This document shows positions 14,201-26,200 of a stretch of DNA of 64,000 nt, one piece after another. Source of the DNA: Taeniopygia guttata (Eukaryota; Chordata; Aves; Passeriformes; Estrildidae); the NCBI RefSeq assembly GCF_048771995.1, contig NC_133033.1, positions 2,418,501-2,482,500 of the forward strand, in the 5' to 3' direction. Position 1 is the stretch's first letter. Each line of letters begins with the position of its first letter. Below the pieces are notes generated by a model. That model ran no database searches and was not told the origin of the DNA. It saw nothing but the letters and a program-made list of their open reading frames with translations. The position numbers and the translations under genes are program-made.

Positions 14201-17200
14201 CAATAATTCTGCAAACGAGTAGAATTTTGAATTCTAACTGGCAAGTATTTTCCCCATTTCTTTGTGTAAACATAAAAATAAACTATGGACCAACACAGTG
14301 ACAGGCAGCAATTAGAAGCAATGTGGCAGAAGATGTCCCTTTGGGCTACCAGAGAAACACAGCAGTGACAGCACTGTTTTCCTTCTTCACTGTTTTTATC
14401 CTTTACCTGGTGAATAATCAGTTACAGACAGCACTGCCTTAGTGATGATGCCACCATTTTCCCTGAATTCTGCTAGAATTTCTTTCAAGGACAAGGAAAC
14501 CACCCTGTGGGTCCCTGTCTCATCACATCACAAGCACATTTTCTTGTTCCTAGTTAACTTCCAATTAAAAAAAACCAAACCACATCTTGGAAGCTTGTTG
14601 ATTTATCATGTGTGGCAACAAGTTATTTTGTTCCCTTTGTTATGCTTTTATAGAACCAAGCTCACAGCCCGTGTGAATAGCAATAAAGAATTTTTGAATG
14701 GAAATGATTTCTTGCTCTCCTTCTGTGTAATTCCCACCAGCAAAGCACCCTGCAATTCTGTGATGCCTTATGCCAGGGATGCTCAGGATTTTTTTTTTTT
14801 TTTTCCTTCCTGAATGCCATTTATCTACCCTGCTGCAGCTGCATGTTCAATTTATCACCATACCTGCAGGATAATGCTCCCATAAGCATTCTTTAGTAGA
14901 TTAACTGCATCTGCATGAGACAGCCCATCCAAAGGTTGCCCATTAATGCTGACAATCCGATCTCCAACCTGAAAGTACAACAGTAATGGAAAATTACCAG
15001 CATTAGGGAAAATTAAAATTAAGAATGCTTAAAATTCCTGGTGAACTTGGCACTGCATAGTCATGCTTCTCTTTTGCAGGATCCCTTTTGTGAGGATTCT
15101 GCACTGCCAGTGATCATTCCCCATTCTTTTTTTTAACACTAACAATATGATCAGAGAAACAAAGATGGGTTGTATTTTACTCTTTCTATTTGCAAGCAGA
15201 GAGGGAGGGAGATTTTCACTGCTATCCTCCCATCCAGAAAGGATTCATTTGTGTCTGAATGTGAAGACAAGTTCATATTCTTCCAGACTGTGTAAGCACA
15301 TGCTGAATGTTGTACAGGAGAGAAGGAACTTCTGATATTAATCCAATTAACCTGGATGATTTCTTCTTCCTACAGACAAAAATTGTCTTGACCCTGCCAT
15401 TGTTTAATTCCATTAGAGACAAGGCATGAGTGTAGCAGCATGTCCTAACGAATCTCATGGGCCAAAGCACATGGATCTGCATAATAAATTCTTTTCAATC
15501 CTCATGATTCCTTCAAACTCTCTCCAAAAGTGGAAGTGTTCACCATGGCCATGCCTGGAAACCCACACATGCTGTGGATCTGACACAAATGCCTTATTTT
15601 GCTGTTTACACAGACATCCCACAACCACTAAAAATGCATTTAAATTCTTTCTCTTTACATCACTTTTCCAACATGGGCAGCAATTGCCAAGATGGGAAGA
15701 GAAAGGCAGATTTGTTTTTTTTTGGGGTGGGTTTTTTTTTGTTGTTTTGCTTTTATATAAAGAGAGGCAGAGCAGTCTGTGAGAGATTATCAGTGACAGC
15801 AGATGCAGAAGTGTTTGAGGCTTCAAGGGACACGTGGGAGATGAAACAGGAAATATTGAGGGCCCCTGTACTCACTCTGAGCCTTTGTGTCCGAGCAGCC
15901 ACTCCGCTGGCCTGGATCATGGCAATGAAGATGGGAATGTCTCCCAAGGGACTGCCCTTCCCTCCTGCTATGCTGATACCCAGGGCATCATTTGGGCCCT
16001 GGAACAGAGCAAAACCAAACATCTGCAGCAGGGCCAACTGGCAGAGTTCAGGGTATGGCAATAATGACTGCTTTGATTGGTGGAACAGGCAGAAAATGGG
16101 TTTGACACACACATCTCCTCACCCAAAGCACAGGCACACATCCAGCACCCGAGTGCAAACACAGATCAAGCAGCTTGACTTGTGAGAAATGCTGCAAAAA
16201 TGAACAACTCCAGTGGAAGGAGTGGGCTTGATGAATGGGTAGAAAACAACTCACTGACCCTTGTTATCTCCACAGTCCTCGGGCCCATATCGGCTCCTAC
16301 TAATAAAGAAACAAACAATTAGCTTCTGTAATTAAGAGATAATATAATTAAGAGATAACACTGTCAGGTGACAGTGGTCCCTTGCTGCCTAGGCAGAGTT
16401 ATCACCAGGCAGGAGTGGAGCCTTCCTGTGCCAAGGCAGGCAGTGCTGCCCATGTGAGGAGGAGGAGGAGGAGGAGGAGGAGGAGGAGGAAGAACGAATC
16501 CCTCTGGCTCCTGGTGTCACTGTGACTCCCATTGTATCCCAGCCACAATCTGTGGAACTGCAGCACTCTGCCAGCCTGGAGAACAGCCCTGTTGTGCCTT
16601 CACTCAATTAAAGATTGGCTTATTATTCCTAAATCACAGCGTCCTTGCACAAAGGGCTCCGGGAACGGTGCAGTTCCAGGGATACCCTCTTCCTGTTTGG
16701 GCTGTGTTGGTAAAAAATGGACAGGCAGGAAGTCAGGCTGGTGTGTATCCAGTCACAGGGTGTGGAAAAGTACTCCAAATACTGGGAAAGGGAAGGAAAA
16801 GGGGAAGGAAAAGGGGAAGGAAAAGGGGAAGGAAAAGGGAAGGAAAAGGGGAAGGAAAAGGGGAAGGGAATAAGGATGAGGGGAAGGAAAAGGGGAAGGT
16901 AATAAAGGTGAGAGGGAAAAGAAAAGGCGAAGAGGAAAGGGGGAAGAGGAAAAAAGGAACAGGGAAAAGTGGGAAAGGGGGAAGGGAAGAGAGGACAGGA
17001 GAATGGAAAGTAAAGGAAAAAGGCACAGAGAGACTATGGAGGCATTGTTCAAAACTGCACCTTTTTCAGCCCAGCAAGCTGATGGTGTAGTCAGGTCCAC
17101 AGCTCTGCTACAGCCACCCCTAATTTTATCAGCTTTAATGAAATTATTTTAAGAGCCTTGCAGAAGGCTGGCAGAGTAAATCTCTCCCAAAATTCCATGA

Positions 17201-20200
17201 TTCTCACCCCCCACAAACCAGCACTCCCCACATCCTCGAGGTGTGCCTGGGCAGGAGGACCAGGACAGCTGAGGACTGTGGCACTGGGAAGCCCAGCCTT
17301 GGGGACCCCAAATCAGGGTCAGGAAATGCCCAGTGCTGCAGGGCCTGCCCAGACAGCACAAGGATTATGCCCAAAAGCCACCAGGCTCCTGCAGTGCCTG
17401 CAAACCAGCAGAAGAAATGTCTTCTCCAAAATCTTTCCCACAGTCAGATGTGAGCAAAGATTCCCAGCTCCTGGAGCCACTCTCCCCAGGCTGCTGTGGG
17501 TTGTGGATTTTTAACACATTTTCTAAACCTGCAAATTGCAAACTGGGCATTGTGACTTTCTCATTACAAAACACCCCTTTATGCACTCAAGAGCAACAAA
17601 GATATAAATGAAGTGGTGGCAGCTTTATTTCCTGAGAAAACTGTTCCTAATGCGAGAACCATGCCTGTGCTAAGCCTCTGACAAGGGCATGGGGGAATAG
17701 CAGGGCACAGGAATTTGGCTCTTAAAATAGAGGGGCCATTACTCCTCCAGCAGACATAAAAATAATGTCATCTTCTGGGAAGTGTCCGGGTTTTAAAAAC
17801 ATCCATGGGGCGTCTTCGGGGAGGCTGGGCAGGAAAGCCAGATTTGAGTGTTCAGTTTGGCTTTTAAAGCAGCCTGGATACGAAGCAAATCACACTCAGC
17901 TGCTCTGACAGCTGCCCAGCTTGTACCTGAGTTTCTCTGGGATGTGTCTGCTGAGGATCTTTTTGTGCTGACAAAGTTCTGCAAGGTGGAGAGGACGGGA
18001 GCAAGCGCGGGGTGGAAGTGGCTGTGGACACTCTGCTGGCTCGCCTGAGGGGAAAAATAAAGAAAAAACCCCGTGAGTCAAACCCAAAAGTGAACTTTAA
18101 ACCAGACCTTGCGACAGATGGGTGCAGCTGTGCTCTGTGCCAGCCACACTGGAAATGCCACATTGGCCACGCAAGTGCAAACCCCTCTGGGAGGGGAAAC
18201 CGACCAAAATCTCCCCGTGGAGGTGAAGTCACCATCCCTGGAGGGATTTAACAGATGTGTGGACGTGGCACTAAGGACAGGGGTTAATGGTGGGCTTGGC
18301 AGTGCTGGGGAAAGGTTGGATTTGATGGTCTCGGAGGGGATTTCCATCCTCAGTGATCCTGTGGTGCTGCTCACAGTACTACAGACCCTTATTCCACAGG
18401 TCAGCTTTAGGTGTTCCCCCCCTCTCAGCTGCTCTCAGGGTGTCTCCACACCTCAGGAGAAGGGGAAATGATGAGCACCTTCCCTGTGATGCCCCTGCAC
18501 ACAGCCAGGAGGACAAACAGCTGCTCACTCACGTGAGGGGGGATAACAGGGACACCCATCCTGTCACCTGGCAGGAATCTTTGTTCTTTTAGCTGAATAC
18601 ACTGCAATTGCCCCTGCTCCTTCTATCTGCCCAAGAGCCTCCTCTCATTTCCAGAAGAACAAGGGAGCTGACACAGGAGAGCCTCCAACTGGAGAAGCTC
18701 ACTCCTGCTGCCCTTTTCATCTTCCTTCTTTTCCCTCTTTAATTTTCTGGCTTTTATCTTTGATGCCTTGTGGGGGCTGCCCTAGAGCAGAGCTGGGCAG
18801 AGTCACAGAATAAATTCGGGATTTATTAAAGGATCTCCTCCATGGATCCACCTTGGGCAGCACCAGAGCCCAGCCAGGGCTGCACCCAAATGACCCAAAA
18901 TGGCCCCAAAATGCACGAGCGCTCCCGGGGGCTCTCCCTGGGATCAGTTCTGCTCCATTGGCACCTTGGAGTTCATTGTCCCATTCCAGCTTCAGCCCAG
19001 GCAGTCCCACCCTGCTTGTTTTTCTCTCTCCAGCCCACGCTGTTTGTGCTCTTGTTGTGCTAAAGCAGCACAGAATGTGAAAAATAGAAAAGCTAAAACC
19101 TGAGGCATCATCTTCAGGCTCTGCCCCTTGAGGAAACCCAACCATCAATTTAGGAAGTGCATCTGAACAGGTTCCACCGAGGGCCAGACCTTTCCAACTG
19201 GGCTGCCTTGTCCAAAACAAAGATCTGCTCCATCCTTGTCCACGCACAGCAGAGATTTCTCCCCCAAACTCATCAGCTGGTGACTCAAAAGCCCTGACAC
19301 ATTTATCCCACTGGCCAGTGTGCAGCTGTCAGTGACAAACACCAGGCAGAGCACAGTTTCCACCCCTGGGTGCCAATTCATGGCCCAGTTAACAACATTT
19401 GCAATGCACGTGAAAGAAATCCCTGTTTCGATTTCCACTGCTCCAGGGATAAAGTGGACCCAGAAAAAAGCCAAGTGAGGACAAAAGGTCTGGATGCTCT
19501 TGGCCAGCACCTTCTAAAGCAGTGCTTGCAGTTGTGCAAATCACTCAAGCTGGTTTGCTGCATCATCTGCCAAGATTTTTATAACTCTTGGAAGGTTTTG
19601 GTGAGAAACATTTATTCAGTTTTCAAAATCACCAAGTCACTTTGGAGCAGGGAGATGAAGGCTCTCAAACGACTCTGCATCAAGGAGATTAGGATTTCTT
19701 GTATTTAAAAAAGGGCAGGATTTACCAGGTTCCTGCAAAAGCCTCTTATGCTACAAAAAAAGGAGATGAAGTAATTGGATCTGAATTTTTACCTAGACTC
19801 ACGTTAAGTATTATGGCATTTTGCTTCCCTTTCAGCTTGAATTTTACATGGTAAAACCAGGTGGGTAATTTTTAGCCGTCACTTTTTGATCACCTTGCTC
19901 TTGCTAAGGCTTCATGTCGATACAATGGCCAAAACAAAATCTAATACCTGACTGCTGACTTAATGCAATCAGTGCAATTTCCCTCTGTTACTTCACTTCT
20001 CCTTGCCTGCTGCATGCACTGCTGATGTTTCTCCCAAGTCAGTATTTTTAAATCCTGGCTTAGCCCAGCTGTTCCCACATGGCTTTAGCCCTTCCTGGCA
20101 CCTCACCACCTCCAGCCAGCCAGGGCCACTGCTGGCCTTCAGGAAGTGAAGAAATCCCACCATGCTGTGATAATTTTGGCACCTTTTTGGGGCTGTTCAT

Positions 20201-23200
20201 GGCATTCCTGCTTTAACTCACATCTCCCCTAAGCCTCCTACAGCTCCTCCTCTCCATTTCCAAAAAACAAACCCTTCTTTTAGCAGTGCTGGATCCCCTC
20301 ATGTGCAGCTTCCCCATGGCAGAAAGGGGTCAAAGCCCCCACAGCCTCACCCTGCTGTGATCCCCTCTTTTAGAGACATTGGCACCTTAAATAGAATGGC
20401 AAAGCAGTCGATTTTCAGAAGGAAAACCCATTAAGAAGAAGTTTTCTAAGTCACTGTGCCTTGTTTCTCTCCCCTGCAATCCTCCAGGTTTAACACCAAG
20501 AATTGGTGTCTGGGCAGACTGAGGGGCACAGGGAGAGGGGAAAGGCCCTGCTCTGGTTGAAAAATGAATTGTTGTCCTCGCTTCAGGTAAAAAGCAAGTG
20601 AAGCAGGAAATTGCTCTGTGTTTTCTTGGAGAGGAGAGCAGCTCTCCTGTGGTTCTGCTGGAAGATAGGCAGAGATACAGTTTGGTTTCATTAGCTCGTT
20701 TTGATAGACAAAACAGCTGCAGAAAATACATTCAAGCAGTTTTTGCAAGTCTTCAAACCAAAAATTTCTGGGCATCTTCACTTGAGAAAGATATTACAGA
20801 TTTTTGGTGTGTCTTGGGAAGACACTCCTTCAGCAATAAATACATTAACCAGCTCTTCTGCTCCATCAGCATTTCAGCTGCAGTTCAGCACAGAAAATTA
20901 TGGGGATAAAATATTTTGTTCCCCACCCTCAGCAGTGTCTGTGGAAGGATGAGCTTCATGTGCATATCTGGGCACCATCCCCATGCTCTGCCCTTCACAG
21001 CTCCAGTTTAAACAGAGGAATTTGTCACTAACCTGACCATTTGGGGATGTTTTCCGTGATGACAGCCATGACCCAGCTCGCAATCTCCCAAGCTCAAGAT
21101 GCACCAGTCCTTGGGCACACTTGGAAAAAAAAAAAAAACAAAAACAACCCACAATGTACAATTTAAGTAGACATATAATATTTCATGCTCTCCTGGAGAG
21201 AATTATGTTTATATTCAGCACCACAAGTCCGTGAAGAAAGCCACAAGGAATGTTCAAAACATGAACACTTGTATTTAGACAATACAAAAAGTGGATTTAG
21301 GCTTGTCCTAAAGGTTTCTCCTGGTTGCTGAATTTAGTATGAATCTCCCCCTTGCAAACTGATGGCCAATTTACTCAGGAAAAAGAAACCAAAAGCCCCA
21401 AACTCTTTAGCAGACATTTGAAAAACCCTTCAGAGGCAAAATGCTGCAGAAAAGGGTGAATTTAACCCATATGGATCCAACTTAACAAAATACCCTCACA
21501 CCACCGGTTCCCAATCCTTAAATAGGTAAACTTTTGGCAAAGTACCAACCCTGAATGGAAAAAGCAAGGAAATAATTAGTCTTTCCCCTGAAGAATGGAA
21601 GAAATCATGTGCAAAAACACTGGTGGGGATGGCAGGGGGAACCCTGGGAGCAGATGCAGTTTGGAATGGAAATGGGTCTTCAGCATCCACTGATGGCTCT
21701 CATGGCCATCCCACCCCTGCCCTCTCCCCCAGCCCAACCAGCCATGGAAAAAGGCAACTTCTCCCAGAATTTCAGAGTAAAATCACTCCTGGAGGATGGG
21801 AAGCTGTGCAGGAACAGATTTAAGCTGTCATTTTATCCCTGCAGGTCAGTACAGCAAAGCCAAAGATTTGTTTCGGTTCTGGTTTGTGTTGCCTCTCCCA
21901 TTTCCAAGTGTTTTTCTAACACATGAGATACACAGTTGCATTTTCAAATAAATGCCCAGATATTAAATGTGCATTTGTGTTCCTGCTTCATATAATCCAA
22001 TTCCTAGAAATACACAGAAAAGTGACTTTAAATGAACCTCCCAGTTATTTCAGATGAAATTCTTGTCTTGGTAATCAGCTGGAGCTGTCCTGTGTATGGT
22101 AAATAGCATTTCAGGATAATTACCTTGCACAGTGTCAGCAACTGAAATTCAATATCTCAAAATGTATTCTGTACTCACCTTAAGTATAGTGGCAACAGTC
22201 TCTTGTGAGGCATTTCTCATATCCTCCCCATTTACAGACAAAATCTGATCTCCTTGAATTAATCTTCCATCTAGGTCTGCAGCTCCTCCTTTAACAATGT
22301 CAGAGATAAACACTCCACTTCCATTTCTATCAATGCAAGAAGCATATGGCTAATTACACAATCCAATATTCTTTGGGAGACCAATTTAGATTACTTGCAT
22401 TTAAGAGACAATAAAAGAAACCTGTGATCAGAGGAAGAGCCAGTTTTACACCTCATTCAGCTGTGTAAAAAAATCGATGAGTTTTAAAACCACAGCATGT
22501 TTTGCTAATATTTAATGCTGTCTTTCCCCTTGAACTGCTAGCTCTGACTACGGGATACATAAAGATTTATGGAAAACACCATTTATATGAATAGAAGTCT
22601 GAGGTTTGGTCTATAATGGAGTTAAACTATCTCCTGATGGGACCTGGCAGGGTTAGGTTAAAGGTTGGACTCAATGATCTTGGTGGGCTTTTTCTCCTGA
22701 AATGGTTCTGTGACTGAGTTGTGTGAGCTGGTGTCAGCTGCAATGCCAAGATCTGGAATTTTTTTATCCTTCACCTGAAGCACACAACTCTTCTCACCCT
22801 GAATTGTATCTGGGTATCATTTAACAAACTTCAGCAATTGGGCTCTTTCTAAGGAGGGGATCCCCACTCTGAAGGATCCAGGAGTAGCACAGAAGCCAAG
22901 GGGGGAGGCTGGAGACTGTGATTACCATCTGCAGCGTAATTTACATAATCTAAATTAATTACCCACCCCACAATCTGCTCACAACACCTGGGTTAAACAC
23001 TGCCACCCAAAAACTGCTGCAGAAACTCTACTGACCACCGGCAGTCAGGGTAATGACACGGTGCTTTGTGATTGCAAAAGTAAATGATTTCTGGCAAGAC
23101 AGGATGGCAACTCCAACACTGAACAAGTGTCATGCCATAAATCTCTTTTAGCAAAGGAAGAGCAAAACTATCAGTGCTCTGATTTGGGTGATCTAATAGC

Positions 23201-26200
23201 AGTGGTTTAGAGATGTATCAGGAAGAAGTCACATTTTATTAGGTGCTGTTACTTCCCACTCTATTGCTCTCTACAACTCCCTGACATGAGGGTGGAGCCA
23301 GGACAGGACAAGAGGAAACAGCCTCAAGTTGTTCCAGGGGAGGTTTGGGTTGAACATCAGGAAGAATTTCTTCATGCAAAGGGTGGTCAGACATTGGCAG
23401 GGGCTGCCCAGAGAGGTTTGGAGTCCCCATCCCTGCAGGTGGCCAGGGAAGGACTGGAGGTGGCACTCAGAGCTCTGGGTGAGTGACATAGGTCAGAGGT
23501 TGGACTTGATCACTTTGGAGGGCTTTTCCAGCCTCAGTGGTTCTGTATCTCAGGTTCTGCCCTGCAAACTGCTCTCTGCAGTGTGGCACAGTCCCCTGAA
23601 CTGCTCAGGGTTTGGGTCTAACTCAGCCTCTCACCCTCCACTGGCCTCGGTCTCTTTGAACCAAGCATGAGCTCAATCTAACTCACAAATCCTTCTGCAA
23701 AGAGGTAGGGTAGGTTTATCCCCCAGTTTGGAAACCAGAAAAGCTATGGTTAGGGCCTCCAAAGCCCTGAGACACAGCTGCCCTGATGCCACAGAAGAGT
23801 GAGCCCCCAGTTGTGCATGGGATTCCCTCTCTGTGCCCGGAGCTCTCCTGGGCAGCAACAGCCTCCACTTCTCAGCTCTGTTCTGACACAGGAGCCAGAA
23901 CCACGGCCTCATTCCATCCTGGAAAATATTTATGTACAAAATTCTGCTCCTTATGGAGTTTTTCCCTTTATTCCACATTCCATTTTTTGGCTACAGTTGT
24001 TTATACATCAAAATCCCAAATATTTCCCGTTGGAAGCGCTGTAGGATCAGAGGCAATCTTACCGTTTCCCAGCTATGCTGAGCCCCAGCCCTCTGCCCGT
24101 TTTCTTTTGGATATCTACAGAGAAAATCTCCAAGTTTTCCTCATCCTTGTAGTGTGCTTCATTCCTATAAACCACCAGCTGCACCTTCTGGGGCGTCTGC
24201 CGGAGCGCAGTGATGGCTTCCTCGTGGCTGGCGCTGCGCAGATCGATCCCGTTCACCTGGAATAATCAGTGTTTGCTTTCCAAATGACACGGATAAATGA
24301 TCTTTTCATCACACCCTGCCCCTGGGTGACAGCACACATTTGTCAATTTGACACCCCTTGGTGCTCTAATTGAGCTTTCCCATTCCCAGAGGGCCGAGAT
24401 CCCGGGTTTCCTATGGAGCGTGAGCTCGGAGCTTTGTGCCGCTGCCTGCAGTAAATCCCAACAATCAGAACATTTGGGCTGGGAAGTTTTGGGTGTTCTT
24501 CCCTTCTTTTTAACCTCAAGCAATGCTTCTTTCTCCAGCTCCACAAAGTGGGATGTGCTTCTTTGAGCTTCCTGTGTATCTCAGTACTCAGATCCCTTCT
24601 CCCCCAGCTCCGTAACATCATCAAGATGAAAACAGAGGGGATCAGAAACAGCAGTAAATAAATGGCCTCAGAGAATGCCAGCAAATAAATGGCCATAGAG
24701 AATCCCAGGCAGGATGCATTCAGTGGTGATTTTCCTTTTTTCCCAATAGATGGCACACCAGACCACTGCTGGAGCAGCTACACTTCTCTTACCAAAACCT
24801 GAGGTTTCAGCATTTTAGTAATGTCAGACAGAACAAGAAGTTCTGCTTAAATGTTCCATTTAAAAAAAAACCCTATTGGAATGTGAAAATCTAATTTTGC
24901 CAAGCCTGATCCACAAGTGCTCTTTAAGGTGTTTGCCAATATTCTGTCAACTAAATAATCTTTTATTTCTTCATACCAAACCATATCAATACTTAGATGT
25001 TTTTAAAGTCTCTCTAGGAAGCAGCATGAACTGCATAACTACAAATGTTAATCCACTTCCATGAGTTTTAATGTAATGAAGAGATTTCTCAGAATTTCTA
25101 GACATGCAAAACTACAATCATATCTGATTTTACATTAAGATAATTAAGGCTAAAATTTATTCTCTATATTCTTTTCTACCAACTCTGCACACATTTGTTT
25201 ATAAGTGTGTATTTTCCTCGCCACAGGCATCTTATGTGTGCTTTATCACACTAATCTGAAACTAATTCAGTCATCTTTTTGATTAATACAGCTTTTAAAA
25301 GCTGTAATAATAACAATATTATGGCTCACAAACATTAGCACTTTCCTGTTTGGCCAGAGAAGAATTAATTAACCTGCTCCATTCTTACCCCTTAATTATC
25401 GTGCTCTGTTAGTACCCAGTTATTTATAAAACCAAAACAACATTCAGCCTCAACGCTAACAAAAATATTTGCTGTGCAAGAGCTGTAAAGACAACTCCCC
25501 AAGTACCCCTTGCTATTTTCCTAACCCTACACACCGAGGCCTTAATGGCCATGCTGGGAATTTGTCCTGAGCTGACAGCAGAGCTGCAGAGCAGCTGCAC
25601 TGAACCCCTGCCTGACACAAGTTTCATTTGCAGACCAACACTTCTCTCTTAACCCTTTCCCTCCACCTTTTCCCTGCTTGTCTGGGAGGAAAACACCACA
25701 TTTATTCCCAGCAGCCATTCCCCAGCTGTGTGAAGTGTGGCCTGGGGAGCTGGGAGGGATGCAGGGATGCTGGGGGTGATGCTCACAGGGATGCTGTGGG
25801 GTGATGCTAACAGGGATACTGGCAGGGATGCTGGCAGGGATGCTACACCACCTTCTCCTCCTCACCCCACGTTATCCCAGCTCAATATTTGGATTTCAGG
25901 CAGAGCAGAGATACAGGAGTGGTGTTGGAAGCGCAGGTCTCCGAATGAAAGAATAAAGAGATGAATAATACCAAGCTATTGGACATGACAGCTGAACTAT
26001 GTAATTCAAGAACTGCCTTGCTCAATTAAATTTAATGTATTCTCAATTTGTACCTTCAGTTTATATGAATATATACGGAAATATGAATTTTTCAGGACGC
26101 TCGTAGTGACAGAAAGGAAGCCTCGAGAATGGAACCTATTTAACCTACAAGGAAGTTCTGCTGAACTGAAAACAAGTCTCCACAACCAAACACAGACACA

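Larger units (their letters stand above)
11147..14863 (-). other. PATJ intron
   Basis: About 3.7 kb. It contains a sense-oriented CR1 piece (11201-11615), an antisense CR1 body piece (12097-12325) and unique sequence rich in short A and T runs. No further exon was found. Confidence 0.8.
16297..17926 (-). other. PATJ intron with polypurine tract
   Basis: About 1.6 kb. It contains a (GAG)n microsatellite at 16456-16491 and a polypurine tract at 16783-17028. The remainder is unique sequence. Confidence 0.85.
17979..21032 (-). other. PATJ intron; possible unfound linker exon
   Basis: About 3.05 kb with a CR1 tail (18210-18365) and a probable LTR-derived piece (18760-19075). Human PATJ, from memory, has about 22 more residues between the two flanking exons. 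I searched this interval for a matching exon and found none. Confidence 0.7.
22327..24062 (-). other. PATJ intron within PDZ8
   Basis: About 1.7 kb with two CR1 pieces (22636-22715 and 23255-23555). The rest is unique sequence. Confidence 0.8.

Noticed and set aside
15574..16185. 203-codon open frame on the plus strand
   Set aside because: It is the antisense shadow of the PDZ9 exon at 15876-15998 and extends into intron on both sides. No family resemblance.
18717..19247. 176-codon minus-strand frame
   Set aside because: Lies in a probable LTR-derived block; no retroviral or host protein motif was recognised.
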